Source of the DNA: Edaphochlamys debaryana
Taxonomy: Eukaryota; Chlorophyta; Chlorophyceae; Chlamydomonadales
Assembly (NCBI GenBank): GCA_016858145.1
Contig: JAEHOE010000097.1
Location: forward strand, 186,001 to 250,000
Direction: 5' to 3'
DNA length: 64,000 nucleotides
Shown: positions 49,283-61,176 of the stretch, piece after piece
Layout: the number at the start of each line of letters is the position of its first letter
Position numbering within the stretch: position 1 is the stretch's first letter
Position numbers and translations under genes: made by a program
The notes under the pieces: generated by a model
What the model was told of the DNA's origin: nothing
The model's input: only the letters and a program-made list of their open reading frames with translations
Database searches by the model: none

Positions 49283-51021
49283 TCACGCCGCGTACTGTGC
49301 CCAGAAGTCGGCGTACGGCATGGTGTCCGTGCCCTGCTCCCGCGCCGCGTGCAGCTTGGCCAGCTCCTTGCCCCGCCTCTCGTCATTCGCGTTCAGCTCG
49401 CCCACAACCAGCAGCTGTGGAAAGAGTCACAAAGGTTCGGGAGGCGGGGGAGTGAAACGGGGAGAAAGTCATGGTTGAGTGCTAGGCCCGAGGCCTGCAC
49501 CGGCGTATGGGCAGCAGGAGGTAGAGCAGGGGTGAGGTAGCGAGTAGCCCAACTACCCCCCAGCCAACCCCCAGCCACTCCCCAGCCAACCCCCAGCCAA
49601 CCCCCAGGGCCAGCGGTAGGTGGGTGGGCGGCCAACCCAAGCAGCAGCGCGGGTCGCACTCACGCTGGTGGACTTGTTGGGAGTGGTCTGGTACGTGCCG
49701 CCCCCATCCTCCACCGCGACCTGGGTCGGGCGGGTGGCGGAATCAAGGAGCGGTTGCTGTCGTGGTCTTTTACTGTCCTTGTACCACACCAGACTTAGCC
49801 CTGTAGGCCTGTACCCCTGTTCTGCGACTTCTGGGCCTACATGTGACGTGCACCCTCTCGGCACTACCTTGAAGAGGACCTTGTCCATGCTGGGAGCGCC
49901 CGGCACATCCACCTGCCGGAAGCGGGTGGTACGGACCCGCCCACGTCAGCACGTGATCGCCGTACCGTACAACAGCACGGACGCAATCGCCTGCTGTGCA
50001 CGGCTAGACGCAGCTAGACGCAGCGCAGTACCGGAAGCTACATGGCCCCCCCACCTTGGCGCCCCCCAGCAGGGCGATCTTCATTCCTTCCAGTCCCTTG
50101 AGGTGCGGCAAGTCATCCGCCCGCTGCCGCTTGCCGCCGGCACGCGGCTTGGCGGGCGTGGCGGGGGCGGCGGGCGGCAGGCCCCCCAGGTCCCCCTCCG
50201 CCCCCAGCAGCGCCACTCCGTACGTCTCCCAGAACTCGGGCTGCGGCAAAGCAGTGGCCACAAGAGCGGTGAGAAGCATCACTTTGCCGGAAGTCATTGT
50301 GAGCTCTCTCGCCCCGTCGTGTCCAGCAGGGGCCAGCGAGACCACACACCCCACAAGCACCCCGCTTCGCTTCGTTGATGTTCGTCTACCCCACAAGCAA
50401 GGCAGCGGGCCAAGGGCTGCGCACAATTGGCCAGGGTGCGGGAGGGGCCACGCACGGCGCACCTCGTACATCATTCGCGTGCCGTGCTTCTGGGCGGCCA
50501 TGAGCTTGGTGTTGCCCGGCTCCTCGGCCACCACCAACAGCTGAGGGGGGGGGAGCCGGGGCGGGCGGGGATGGGGCGGCGGGTACAAGAGGCCCGGAGG
50601 AAGGCACTGAGTTTTGTGCACGAGCTCTGGGCACGAAGGGTGATTGATGGGCGAAAAGGGCTTGGCGAAGGGGAGACGCGCCGGGAGCCCCCACTCACGT
50701 CCGTGGTGGCGCTCACACTCGCTTTGAAGACGGCATGTGCTGCCTCGATGAAGTCCTGCGGCCCGCGGGAGGGCGGGGGCAAGGATAAGAGTACGGTACC
50801 TGACACCAATTGAACAGTATGCCAACCATCAGCAGGCAGTATGCCACACGCCCGCGACCTACCTTGGCAGCCTCACGCACCAAGCGCTCCCCGGTCTTCG
50901 GGTGCGTGAGCGCGCCGGTCACGCAGACGTTCAGCCCCTCAAGTGAGGGCCGGCCGACGCCTGGCCCCGCCGCCGCATCCTGGGGGCCGGCGGGGGCCGC
51001 CTCCGTGTCTGACCTAAGCAT
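49283..51021 (-). CDS. tandem-BRCT protein related to the ligase BRCT domain
   Basis: Seven exons, every junction phase 0, give 237 residues: 51021–50863, 50755–50699, 50540–50463, 50240–50055, 49912–49868, 49720–49664 and 49414–49283. BRCT 1 spans about 25–110: SLEGLNVCVTGALTHPKTGE, ATTD then LLVVAEE, and PEFWETYG. A basic linker (AGGKRQRADD) follows. BRCT 2 runs from about 145 to the end: LKGLEGMKIALLGGAK, then LLVVGELNANDER and PYADFWAQYAA. The conserved Trp sits in both domains. BRCT domains bind phosphopeptides, DNA or other BRCTs. There is no catalytic domain. Closest relative in this window is the ligase C-terminus (GLNVCITGTLK, PYAQFWKEHG), 2.8 kb away in opposite orientation and with matching intron positions. 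A role with the ligase is inference. An upstream exon cannot be excluded. Confidence 0.8.
49559..49607. repeat. CCAGCCAACCCC tandem repeat in an intron
   Basis: About four units of 12–13 bases (one variant CCAGCCACTCCC) in the last intron of the tandem-BRCT gene. Confidence 0.8.
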
Positions 51022-52607
51022 GTCGGGTCTCTGACGTGGCCTGTGTGTGGGGGAAGGGAGGTGCCGGCGCGGTCACAAGCCGATGGGGGGGCCCAAGCGG
51101 GGCTGGGGCGGGGCAGGAGGACGGCAGTCGCCGCTGCACCTCGACAGGCAGGGCCCACGATGCAGGCTGCAGCATCTTGCCTCGACATGCATAGCAAAGA
51201 ACTGGCTTCGGCGACTAGCGGAACACTCTACCCGAGCCCGATGGTGATGCAGGCCCGGGGACCCGTCCCCGGAGCGGAAGACCGCGCTACCTTTTGGGTG
51301 CTGCTACCGTATGTCGATCTTCTTGATGGCTGGCGTCCGCGACGTCTGTGGTCGCCGAGGTGCGGTGCTGCAATTGCAGGATGTTGGCCTCGTTGCCTTG
51401 TTTGCAAAGACGAACTGCTCGAGCTATTCAGCGCGCGCAATGGACCTGTAATCGTCCTGGTGTGTTCGGGCGCGTTGCTTCGGGGCGCCCGCGATGGCGG
51501 TTGAGACGCGACCTCGCCCCGGGCAAACCAGTGCAATCCGCCTCGCCTGCAGCCAAGACACATGAGGGGTTTATCTTGGGCAGCCTCAGGTGCATGGATG
51601 GCTGGCCGCGCGGAAGAAAGCGAGGGAGGTCGCGGCACGCACCGCACGGCCGCAGCCCGAGCTGCCGCCCACCGTGCCCATCAACTGATGTCCCGCCCCG
51701 GCTCTCCGGCTCACTGCTTCTTTACCCTTCTCGCCTTCACCCCGCCCTGGCTGTCATCACTACCGAACCGAGGCATGTCCAGACAATGCGCCAGATTACT
51801 AATGTTGCTTGTGACGGCCAACACAGGGGCCCCACGGCCTGTTCTGACGGCAAGCCTAATCCCTATCCCAGCCCTGTACCGACGCTCAGCTTGGCTCAAG
51901 CAGCATGTCAGCTTCCTAAGTCTCTGAAGGCAACAATGAATCTGGGTGGCTGCTCTGGCGTGCGACTACCTTGCGAACAATAGCCATCAACCTGCCCGCC
52001 GTAACCAGCGCCTTCACCGGATCAGAGCAACGGATCCTCGTGCAGCCCCGTCCCTCCCTATCCAACCTGTCCAATGACCTGCCTAAGCACGGCACGAACA
52101 TTCCTTGCAGGACAAGGTCTCACCACTCCTGCCCTTGTAAATACCATGCATCGATATGAAGCATCGCACAACTGCTCCCCCCCGGGCCCCACTCAGCCCC
52201 GTCCAGCCCCCGCCCAGCGCACTAGCGTGCAACCTTGCAGGGGCCCCCCTCCTAGCCCCTAGCCCCGCGCTATCGCAACGCCGAGCTTAAATGCCAAGCT
52301 GCATGTACGCCGCGATTCCCAGCAGCCATGAATGTCGAGCATCACCACCCCGCACCGTGCAGCGTCTGTGTCCTAGCCCCTATCGCAGCTGAGGACCTTC
52401 ACTGCCGGCGCCAGCCATCATCCCATGTGCAGCCACGGGTTTCGAACTTCCACACGTGCTTCCACTTATTCCACATCCACTGCACGTGACCTGTAAACCT
52501 GCACACCCGAACCTGACCCAGAGCGTGACCTGCAGACCTGTCACAAATGCCTAATTCCACCTCCCGCCGTGGGGCCGAGCCCCACAGCTTGCGCCTGCGG
52601 CCGCCGC
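51022..52607. other. intergenic region between two minus-strand genes
   Basis: Nothing gene-like recognised. C-rich near 52.17–52.26 kb. It should contain the promoter of the tandem-BRCT gene and the 3' UTR of the 738-residue protein gene. TGTAA pentamers at about 52135 and 52492 are on the plus strand and so serve neither. Confidence 0.45.
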
Positions 52608-55600
52608 TCAGTCCTCCTCGCCGTCGACCTCCTCGTAGTTCCGCGCCCGCACCTGGCTTCGCTCCAACCGACCCAGCAGCTTCACCTGTGAAGGCGGAGG
52701 AGGAGCAGGAAGGGGGCGGGTTTGGGCGGGTCTATGAGAGCGGCGAGCAGTGACTGGTGTCGCACAGGACGTACGATAGGCTAGATGAGCATAGCGGAGA
52801 AGGCTGGGGCTGGGGACAGGCACCACTGTGCTGGCTGCTCAGGGGCTAGAAGCCATGGGAACTGGGAATATGTGCATGCATAATTGGCGCGCAAGAGCAC
52901 TGATACCCGGAGCGTCAAGAGCATAGGGTGAACCCCAGGAAGCGGTGTCCTGTCATCACGATGACACTCACCGCTTCCATCTCGCTCTCCGACATGGGGG
53001 CCCCCTCGGCTCTGACCAGGTCCTTCATGGCTTGCTTGTGTTGCGCCATCTTGTGCTGCGGGGGGAAACAACAGCGCGGGGCGCAAGGTGGTGACAGGCC
53101 CGTGTCAAACCCCATCTCCCGGCAGACCTGAGGCCTCAACCTTCCACGCAAACACACAGATTGTGACATCTCTAGATTGTGACACCTCCAGATTGTGATA
53201 TCTCCAGATTGTGGCACCCCGCGCACCTGCAGGTCAACCTCCGCCGCGGGCCGCGGCATGACGCACATGGGCGCATCCACCAGGCGGATGCCCCTGAGCG
53301 GGTCCACCTGGGGGTTGAGGGCGGGTGGAGGAATGGCAGTTTATGGGGTGAGGTGTGGACTAGGAGTAGTGGAGGTGAAGTGCGGGAGACGGGGGCAGGG
53401 GCAAGCAGTCCCGGTGGAGAGGTGAGAGCAGGGAACCACGCCATGCAGTCGAGCGGCCCCGGCCATGGGTGCAGCTGCTTCCTAGGCCGGCGGTCTGCTT
53501 GGCAGGCAATACACACTTCGTGTTCAAATGCGGGTCGAAAGCTTCATTCCTACGCAGACACTTGCCTCGGCGTTGGACTTTCCGCTGGAGGTCCAGTTCT
53601 CAATGGGCGGCAGCGGCACCGGCAGCAGCTGGAGTGGCGTAACCCCGGCCAGACCTGCAAGGCGGTACCGGTACTCAGCCACACGTGTGCACACACACTC
53701 ACACGTCAGAAGGCTTGCAGCGCCGCCTAGCAGCATCCCAGTCTGCACCCACCCACGGGACTCATGGGACGCGTCCCCGCCAGCCGACACTCACCGGCCT
53801 CCACCTTTTGCTCCTTATCGCTCTTGCGCGGCTTCTCCTTGGGCACAGTTATGCTGCCCCTCTCTCGGATGTTTCGCAGCTGAGAGATAGCGTCGCCCAA
53901 GCCCGTTCCGGCCAAGCTGTCAAAACCGTTGAGCGGCCGGCCCGAGCCCAAACTGATGGAGCTAGCGCTGCCCGCATGTAGGTCCGCCAGCTGGGCAAGC
54001 AGCCCGGAGTCCAGCACGCCGCCGCCGCCGCCCGGCACGCCGCTGAAGGACGAGCGTACGGCAGGGCTGGCGTGCCGTACGGCACCGGGGCCGGCGCCGG
54101 CCAGCGAGCCGGCGAGCACCTCCTGCGGCGCGGAGCTGCGCAGGCCCAAGCGGGAGGCCTGGCTGCCGCCGGGCGCGACGCCAGAGGCGGTGGTACCGCT
54201 GCCGCCAACGCCGCCGCCGCCGCCGCCACCCCCGATGCCAGGGTTTCCCGAGTCGCTGGGCCGTCGCGTCAGCTGCGGCCCGCCCGGGCTGCCTGTGAAG
54301 GAGCCGCCGCTGAGGCTGACGTTGGGACCGCCCGCTCCGAACATTCCGTTGCCCGGCATGGACCGCCGCTCGTAGCCGCCGCCGGCCTGCAGGTGCGGCG
54401 GCAGGCCCGACGGCGGCGTGGGCGCCTGCGACGGGCCCACGCCAGCGCCAGCGCCGCAGCCGTAGTTCCCTAGCCCTGCGACCATGGAGGATCGGCGAGT
54501 CCTGCCGCTGCCGCCGACGCCGGGCTTGCCGGGGCCGCTGGCGGCGCCAGGCGAGTTGCCGGCGCCCAAGGCCGCGTTGACGGAGGCGGCAGCGGCGGCC
54601 GAGGCGGCGGCGGAGCTGGTCATGCTGCCGGCGCTGGCGGCGATCATGGGCAGGCCAGTGACATCACCACCGACAGACGCCCGCCGGTTGCCCCGCGGCG
54701 TGTGCCCCGTCATCGCCGCCGCCGGCAGCCGCGGCATGTCCTCCCCGCCGCCGCCGCTGCCGCCGCCGCCAGGGCCGCGCGTGGGCGAGTGCCCTGCGCC
54801 GTCGCCCACCGCCGCCCCCGACGTCCGGTTCACGCCCGGCAGGCCCCAGCCGCCAGGCCACGCGCTGCCCTGCCGCTCGCCCCCTGGCCCCATGCCCTGC
54901 CGCATGGGACTGCCGGGGTCCGGACGCACAGTCAGCAGAGGGCCGCTGAAGGAGCCGCCGCCTGTGACGCTGCCAGGGCTGCCCGCGGCGGGCCCCGCGC
55001 CGCCCGTGGCCCAGGCCCGCCCGAGGCGGGGGCTGCTGAAGCGGCCGTTCTGGGAGGCGGAGGAGGAGGGCCGCATGCGGTCATCGTCGCCGGCCCCCGA
55101 CCCCGACCCCAAGTGCTCCGCATCGCTGGACTCCGCGTGGCCGTCGGGGCGAGCCGCGGCGGCCGCCACTGCGGGAAGAAGGCGGGGACAGTGGGGGACA
55201 AGGCAGGACGGGTAGGTGAGGAGAGGCATGCCGGCAGGACTGGCAGGAGCGCATGCACCGTGGGCAAAGCATGAGCGAGGACACCATGCCACGCCGCCGC
55301 CCGCTGGCATCGCAGCACAGGTCAGCACTTTGCCACCCCGTTGCTAGCCCCCCGTGCTCTCACGTCTGCCGTGTAGTGGGAGCGGGCAACCCGACAGGGA
55401 TCCCCGCGGCGGCGGCGCCACGCCCCCCGACGACGTGTTGTCCCCCCGGCTGGGCACCGTGGGGGGGTCTGGCGAGAGCGCCTGCAGCGCCGCCGTGATT
55501 GAGGGCCGGTAGAAGGCCGCATTGGCTGCCTGGTTGCTCTGCGGGCGGTGGGTGGGCGGGTGGGCGGAGCGAGCGGCGCAGTGATGAAAGACTGAGGAGC

Positions 55601-56665
55601 CGATGAGCCGTGTGGTGCATGCGCGGGGACGGGAGCCGTGAGAGTTCAGGTCTCAGACCGTGCATCATCCCCCAGTGTACCCCTCTGAGGCCCCTGACCC
55701 GCCACCCTGCCGCCCTAACGCGCCCCACCAGTCCGTTCTCCAGGTCCGACTCCTCGACTTTCATTCCGGCGGTGGGCACGGTTATGTGGTGCGGCCGGAG
55801 GTGCCCAAACATCTTGTCCAAAACCTAAGGAGGCGGAGGGCAGAATTGTTGGGGGAGCGGCGGACGGGGCGGGGCGGGAAGGATTTTCTGGGGGTGCTGT
55901 GGCAATCGGTGAACGCGCTAGGGCGCCGGACAGCGTGCTGCTGGCAGCCACCCGAGCCGAAGCCGCACATGAGCAGACCGCTGCTTCCTTCCTTGCTAGC
56001 AGAGGCTCCTCCCGAGCAGCGTGCTAGTCATGACCTTGGAGCCCTAGTCCCTGGGGCCCGAGCGCAATGGGCTGTCCGGCGGCCCTGTCGCACCTGCCGC
56101 CCGGTCTCCCGCTTCTCCCGCTTCTCCTCCGTGAAGGAGCCTTCCCGGGAGCCGGGGGTGACACCTGGAATATGAGGGGTTGGCAATCACAGACGGTGCG
56201 TGACACCGAGGCTTTTTAAGCTGCAAACAAAACGTGTTTACAGAGAGCTGGGGGCTCCTGGAGTATCGCGGCAAGCGACAGGGTGCGTGCGCGCCGGGGG
56301 GGCCCCGTCCCACCCTCGACGTGACCGGTGACACTGAGCCCCCGCCACCAGCTCTCTTCTGCTGCCCGTCTGTTGCTCTTCTACTGTGCTTACCAAAGTC
56401 GGGATGGCCATTGGCGAGCCTGTTGGTATATCGTTTAGCTTCATCCACGCGCTTGAAGCCCGAACTCAGAATCTCCTGAGGGTCCCTCTCCGGGGCAGGG
56501 CATACCACCTGCGAGATGAACGTAATCTTGAGCATACGCAGAGCTTGTATGCAGGTCGGTGGGCTCTGAAGGCGGGACATGCCCCATGCGAGGCCTGAAC
56601 TCCGGCCTCACCTTCTGCAGCGTTGAGGCCGTAGCTAGCGTCTTGGCTTTGCTTGCCTTCTCCAT
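52608..56665 (-). CDS. 738-residue uncharacterised protein
   Basis: Ten exons join exactly in phase: 56665–56612, 56508–56394, 56164–56094, 55824–55729, 55538–55364, 55168–53795, 53654–53566, 53307–53227, 53055–52972 and 52685–52608. Both ends are compact and look conserved, while the middle ~460 residues (sixth exon) are Gly/Ser/Pro-rich and disordered. N-terminal features: PAPERDPQEILSSGFKRVDE, MFGHLRPHHITVPTAGMKVE, SNQAANAAFYRPSITAALQA. C-terminal features: PVPLPPIENWTSSGKSNAE, DPLRGIRLVDAPMCVMPRPA, then a helical stretch KMAQHKQAMKDLVRAEGAPM and an acidic end (EEVDGEED). I do not recognise the family. There is no signal peptide, membrane segment or catalytic motif. Exon 7 ends in a textbook GC donor (GAG|GCAAGT). 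The exon 2 acceptor could instead lie 15 or more bases upstream. Confidence 0.75.
53158..53220. repeat. 16-bp tandem repeat, four copies, in an intron
   Basis: AGATTGTGACATCTCT and three diverged copies (starting 53158, 53174, 53190, 53206) in the intron after exon 8 of the 738-residue protein gene. Its AT content stands out from the surroundings. Confidence 0.85.
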
Positions 56666-57444
56666 GGCAGCTCGCGAGGGCTATATGCAGCACTGGGCAA
56701 CTTTCATGGTTGCTTGTGCCGTCGCCCCAAAGGTCTGCTATCAAGCTATCATAATTAAAAGAAGTGCGTCTGAGGCAGGCTAGGGGTATGGGCTTTGATG
56801 CCGTTCACACAGCACTTGGGAAGTCCCATCGCCGGCACGCGGAACCCGCGGGCACCACCCGGCTGGACCCGGCCAGCCCCGGCGCCCCCACACAACTTGA
56901 CACACCACCCGGTACAATAAGCTGCATGATACTATGCCGATGCAACAAACTCATGAACCTTAGATAGACGGGGCAGGCTTGACCCGGGACCAGGGACTCG
57001 AAACCTCTCGAAAGACGTTCTCCCCCGTCGGGGCCGAGTTGTACGGCGAGTTGTACACTACCGTTGTGGCTGTGTGGCTACCAATCAGGTAGGAGCTTGT
57101 ATACGAAGTCAGAGGTTCGACACGCAGTGCACATACGCAAGTGGGAGCTTGAGTGGAGCTCCCGACCCCAGACCACTTGACGACCCCACGGTGCCTGCTC
57201 ACCTTCCCGCCAAACATCTGTACCAAACTCATACAGCATATAGTTCTGTTCTACTGGGTAACTGGTCCGAGCTGTGGGCTTTACGTGCTCGCGAGCGCCC
57301 GCGAACGCACCCTGCTGTTCGGGACCGCCCGCGGAGCGCGACAACGACGAGCGCAGCACAGTCGCAACTCTGTGCTCATCTTAGGAACTGTTGTGACAGG
57401 CTGGTAGCTCCCGTAAGCCTTCACGCCTCGTCGCCTTCGGTCCC
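56666..57444. promoter_or_regulatory. upstream region of a divergent gene pair
   Basis: 779 bases between the ATG codons of the 738-residue (−) and 748-residue (+) protein genes. Probably both promoters; no motif recognised and no gene. Confidence 0.4.
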
Positions 57445-59996
57445 ATGGCCGCTCCGCTGCCATCGCCTTTGCCTACTACAGCGCCACTGCCATCGCCTTT
57501 GCTTACTACAGCGCCACAAAACTTAATACAGATGGGAGTGACATCGGCGCTACGGTACCAGCTGGAGAAAGGCCTTCATGACCAGCCATCGCGACCGTCC
57601 ACACCCGGCGCGTCCCGCTGCGCATCTCCAGCCCCATCCTTCCGTTCGCGGGCCGCACCAGGTGCCCTCGCCAGCTTCAACGGCGATTCGCCGCGCGCTT
57701 CCTTGTCCGGTCGAACCACACCGCTGCCTGGCCGCCCCGGCTCGGCCCAACGCCCTGACTCGGCGCTGCGCCCGTCAAGCCGCGGCGTGTCTACCTCCGG
57801 AGAACTTGCAGCCCCACCTGGGAGCGCCGGCTCTAAACCCGCCAGCAGCGCGGCGGCCGTGAGCTCGCTCATCAGCGGTGTGCTAGCAGACCGCGCTGGG
57901 CGCAGGCGGAGCAGCCTCATGCCTCCGACCCCCGGCGCTCCAAGCTCACGCCTAACCGGTGGCCGTGCCCCCACCAGCCCCGCGACTTACAACCGCAATG
58001 CCGCCACGTACGACGTGTACCGCAACCAGATGATGAGTCAGCGCACGGCCTCCATCGTCCGGCGAGATGGCGATTCGAGCTTCGACAAGGACCAGCCGGC
58101 AGCGGAGGCCGCGCCGCAGCCGGCCATCTCCGCCCCCGTGCCTCCCTCCACTCCGCCACGACAGGCCCGCCCACCCGCCGGCCCTCGACCGGCCTGGGAC
58201 CCGCGAACCAACGGCCCCGGCGCACGCCGCGCGCCGTCGGCGCGCTCTGGCGCAGGCGGCGGCCAGGCCGGCAGGCCCGGGCGCCCCGCACCCCCGAGTC
58301 CCGCGCGGGGTGGACGAGTCGCGGCCGAGCCAGACCCCGAACTCGAGCCAGAGGTGGAGATGGTGTCTCCGCCCCTGGCGGCGTTTGTGGGTGTGGTTCC
58401 TCAGCGGGAGCCCGCCTCGCCGTACACGCCGTACAAGCGCAAGAGCCGTATGTCTGTCACGCAGGCTTACCTGCTGGAGTCGCAGCTGCCGCCGTCGCGG
58501 AGGACCTCCGTGCTCAGCCCCTACCTCCCCGCCGGCGCCGTGGCGGCAGCGACCGTCTCCACGGCGGCCACCGCCGCCGTGGCCCGCGTCTCCGGCATCA
58601 TCACCGCCAGCCCCGATCTCGGCGGTGGCGGCGGCATGGGCGGCGGCGGCATGGGTGGCGGCGGCATGGGCGGCGGCAGCATGGGCGGCGGTGGCATGGG
58701 TGGTGGCGTCGGCGGATGCTTCATTGGAGGCAACCGCGGAGGCGTCGGCGGCGGCTACAGCGGAGGCTCTAGCGGAGGCGTCGGGGGTGGCGGCGGTGGC
58801 GTAGCGTCCAGGAGGTCCAGCGGCCTTCTCTGGGCCGCGCCGCGCAGGTCCAACGCCGCCGCCGCCATCGCTGCCGCCGCCGCCGCCGCGCTCCGCCCCA
58901 CGCCGTCCGCGGGCAAACCGCCCACCGCCTGGGCCGGTCACGAGCGCTGGACTGGAGAGGAATACGACGAGCCGCTTGTCCCTGCCTACCGGCCCCCGCC
59001 TGCGCCCAAGCCCGCGCCCCCTCCCCAGCCTGCCGCTGTTCAGGCCCAGGTCGCAGCCGACGAAGAGGAGGAAGACAATGAGGCGGTGGAGGAGCGGCCT
59101 GCGGGGCCCAGCAGCTTCCTGCAGGGCCTGATGCAGCTGCGCGACTCTGCCGCGTCAGCAGGCGGCGGTGGCAAGGTGGCGACGGCGGTGGGCAAGATGC
59201 TGGACCGCAAGAGCCTGGTCGCCAGCCAGAGGGTGGTGCACAGCGGCACGCACCTGCGGACGGGACAGTGGGTGAGACACACGCGGGCGTGGAGGTGTGC
59301 GTGCTGGAGGGTGTGTGCTCGCAATGTGACTGGAGGCAGACGGGAGTCCCCTGAGCACCGGTGTTTATGGGCTGATCCCCCCGCCGCCAGGCTCTGCTTC
59401 ACCTCATCCGTCCTACTCCTCTGAACTCTCTCCCTGCCCCTGCAGCTGGGCGCCAGTGGCTACCCAGAGCCGGCGGCCGAGCCCGCCACGCCCAAGCCCG
59501 CGAACTCCGGCCTCGACCACCGCCGTCTGCGCGGTAAGCCCAGCGCCTGCAGCCCTCATCCCCCAGCCCAGCCCCACCAAGCTCTCATGCCCCTCCTAGC
59601 AAGCCCTCCGTCCTCACGCAACTCCTTACCTGACTGCCCTCCCGCAACTCACCCGCCCCCACAGCTGCCGCCCGCGCCGACGCACGGGACATTGGCGCCG
59701 CCAGCTGGAGCTCCGCCGGGCCCCGCAAGCCCCGCGGAGCCGGTAGCAGCGTGGGCGGCTTCTCCTCCATTGCCGACTCCTCGGCTTCCACCTCCGTAGC
59801 TGCCCACACGGCCCAAGCACTGCGGCGGGGTGCCAACGGGGGGAGCCACGTGGGCGGCTACGGCGGTGGCGGCAACTCCCGGCAGCCCAACTTCCGGCCG
59901 CGCGGCTTTGTGCTCCAGGAGGTTTACTTCCCTGGGGGGCATGGAGCTCAGGTTGGGGTGCCAGGATCTGAGGGAGGCGAGGCGGGGAGGCTGTAG
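57445..59996 (+). CDS. 748-residue low-complexity protein, unknown function
   Basis: Three exons join in phase: 57445–59271, 59446–59533 and 59665–59996. The start at 57445 lies before a two-fold repeat (PLPSPLPTTA, PLPSPLLTTA); ATG 57532 (MGVTSALRYQLEKGLHDQPS) is an equally good start. The protein is Ser/Pro/Ala/Arg-rich. Patches that look less random are TYNRNAATYDVYRNQMMSQR, PYTPYKRKSRMSVTQAYLLE and FLQGLMQLRDSAA, plus many RRSS/RRTS-type sites suited to phosphorylation. A Gly/Met repeat lies near residues 393–425. The last exon contains ADARDIGAASWSSAGPRK and a Gly-rich tail. No signal peptide or membrane segment. It may be a cytoskeletal or ciliary scaffold, a guess from composition only. 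Confidence 0.6.
58621..58800. repeat. coding GGC-rich repeat (GGGM units)
   Basis: About five GGCATGGG-type units encode GGGMGGGGM repeats, followed by Gly/Ser-rich triplets, in frame within the first exon. Confidence 0.85.
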
Positions 59997-61176
59997 TCGG
60001 CTGGCGGCGGCGGCCTGAGTGGGCCTGAGGGCATGTGCGGCCCACCGGGTGTAGAAGAAAACAACGAAGCGAAGGGTGGGAGGGGCGAGGCGGAACGGCG
60101 GACGCTTGTTGACGATGGAACAACCGGCACTATGGCAGGCTGGCATTGCAGGAGTAGCAATGAGTGGAAGGGTCGTGACGCCGCCGCTTGACGAGTGCGG
60201 ACGCCATCAGGGGCTGCGGCAGCTGACATGAGAGGATATGAGAGCCCGGACGCAGGGCGGTGGGTCCACCACATGGCCCCCTGGTCTTCGACCAGGATGC
60301 ACATTGTGCACGACTGCAAGATCTCATAGAGGCCCTTCTGTTGCGTTGAGGGGAATGGGTTGCGTAGCAGATCGGGTGGGGGGCTCAGCCCTTGTTTTTT
60401 GCCCCCGTGGGGGCGCCCGCTTGTCATAGAGCACGAATCAGGATGGGGAGCAGCAGGGGATGGTGCTGCTCCGCGAGCTGTGCCGCGTTGGGACGTCGGA
60501 TTAGCCTGAGAAGGTGCATCCTGCACTTCTTGTTCGGCATGCCGGCTGACGCTGAGGAGACGCTGAGGGCTCAGGAGTCAGGCCGTGGCCACCGTGGCCA
60601 AGAGAAGGCTAGGGGCAGTGGCGTAGAAGGGGATGTAAGGCGTCACCCATGTGCTTGGCTGCTTGCTAACTTGACAGACCTCGTGGATTGGGTGCTGGAG
60701 AGGGCTGGACCAGGGGAGGCCAGCTTGCAAAGCTGAGGCGAGGCGGGGCGTGCACGTCCCCGACACGGGGAGACACGCACAAGCATGGAGCCCATAGTTT
60801 GCCTTGAAGGCCAGCACGACAGGGTAGCTCGTCACGCACACGAGCGGGGGCGGAGCGTGCCAAACATGTTTCTGCATGCCATCTGGCCCAGATGATCTGG
60901 GCTCCTGTGTCTGGAGGAGCCAGTTCTTCGTCATGGCCGAAACGGACAGGTGTTTGTGTCCAGGTTTCCTTCGCACGTCTAACAAGCTGTGAAACGCTGA
61001 GTCCGCATTCATGACATACCAAAACAGGTCCATCCCGGCTAGTGACATCAGGCAAACAGCACACACAGCCTGGATACTTACATGTGACAGCTTGAACCAC
61101 TCACAAGAATGCTCAAGCCGTTGCCGTCGCCCGTTTCTTTCCCGAGCAACCAAGCATGCTCCGCCCGCTATGAGCT
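59997..61176. other. intergenic region
   Basis: 3' UTR of the 748-residue protein gene and promoter of the next. It contains a GGGCTCAGCCCTT motif near 60385 resembling part of the ~116-bp repeat. No credible gene. Confidence 0.45.
60634..60638 (+). terminator. possible polyadenylation signal TGTAA
   Basis: TGTAA 638 bases past the stop at 59996; it may end that gene's transcript. Chance is possible. Confidence 0.3.

Noticed and set aside
49559..49607. Telomere-like or satellite array
   Set aside because: There are only about four 12–13-base units, not the algal telomere unit, and they lie inside an intron.
53158..53220. CRISPR-like repeat array
   Set aside because: The units are contiguous without spacers and lie in a eukaryotic intron.
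57952..58941. Minus-strand frame rich in Ala/His/Thr repeats
   Set aside because: It is antisense of the GGGM-coding repeat in the 748-residue protein gene.
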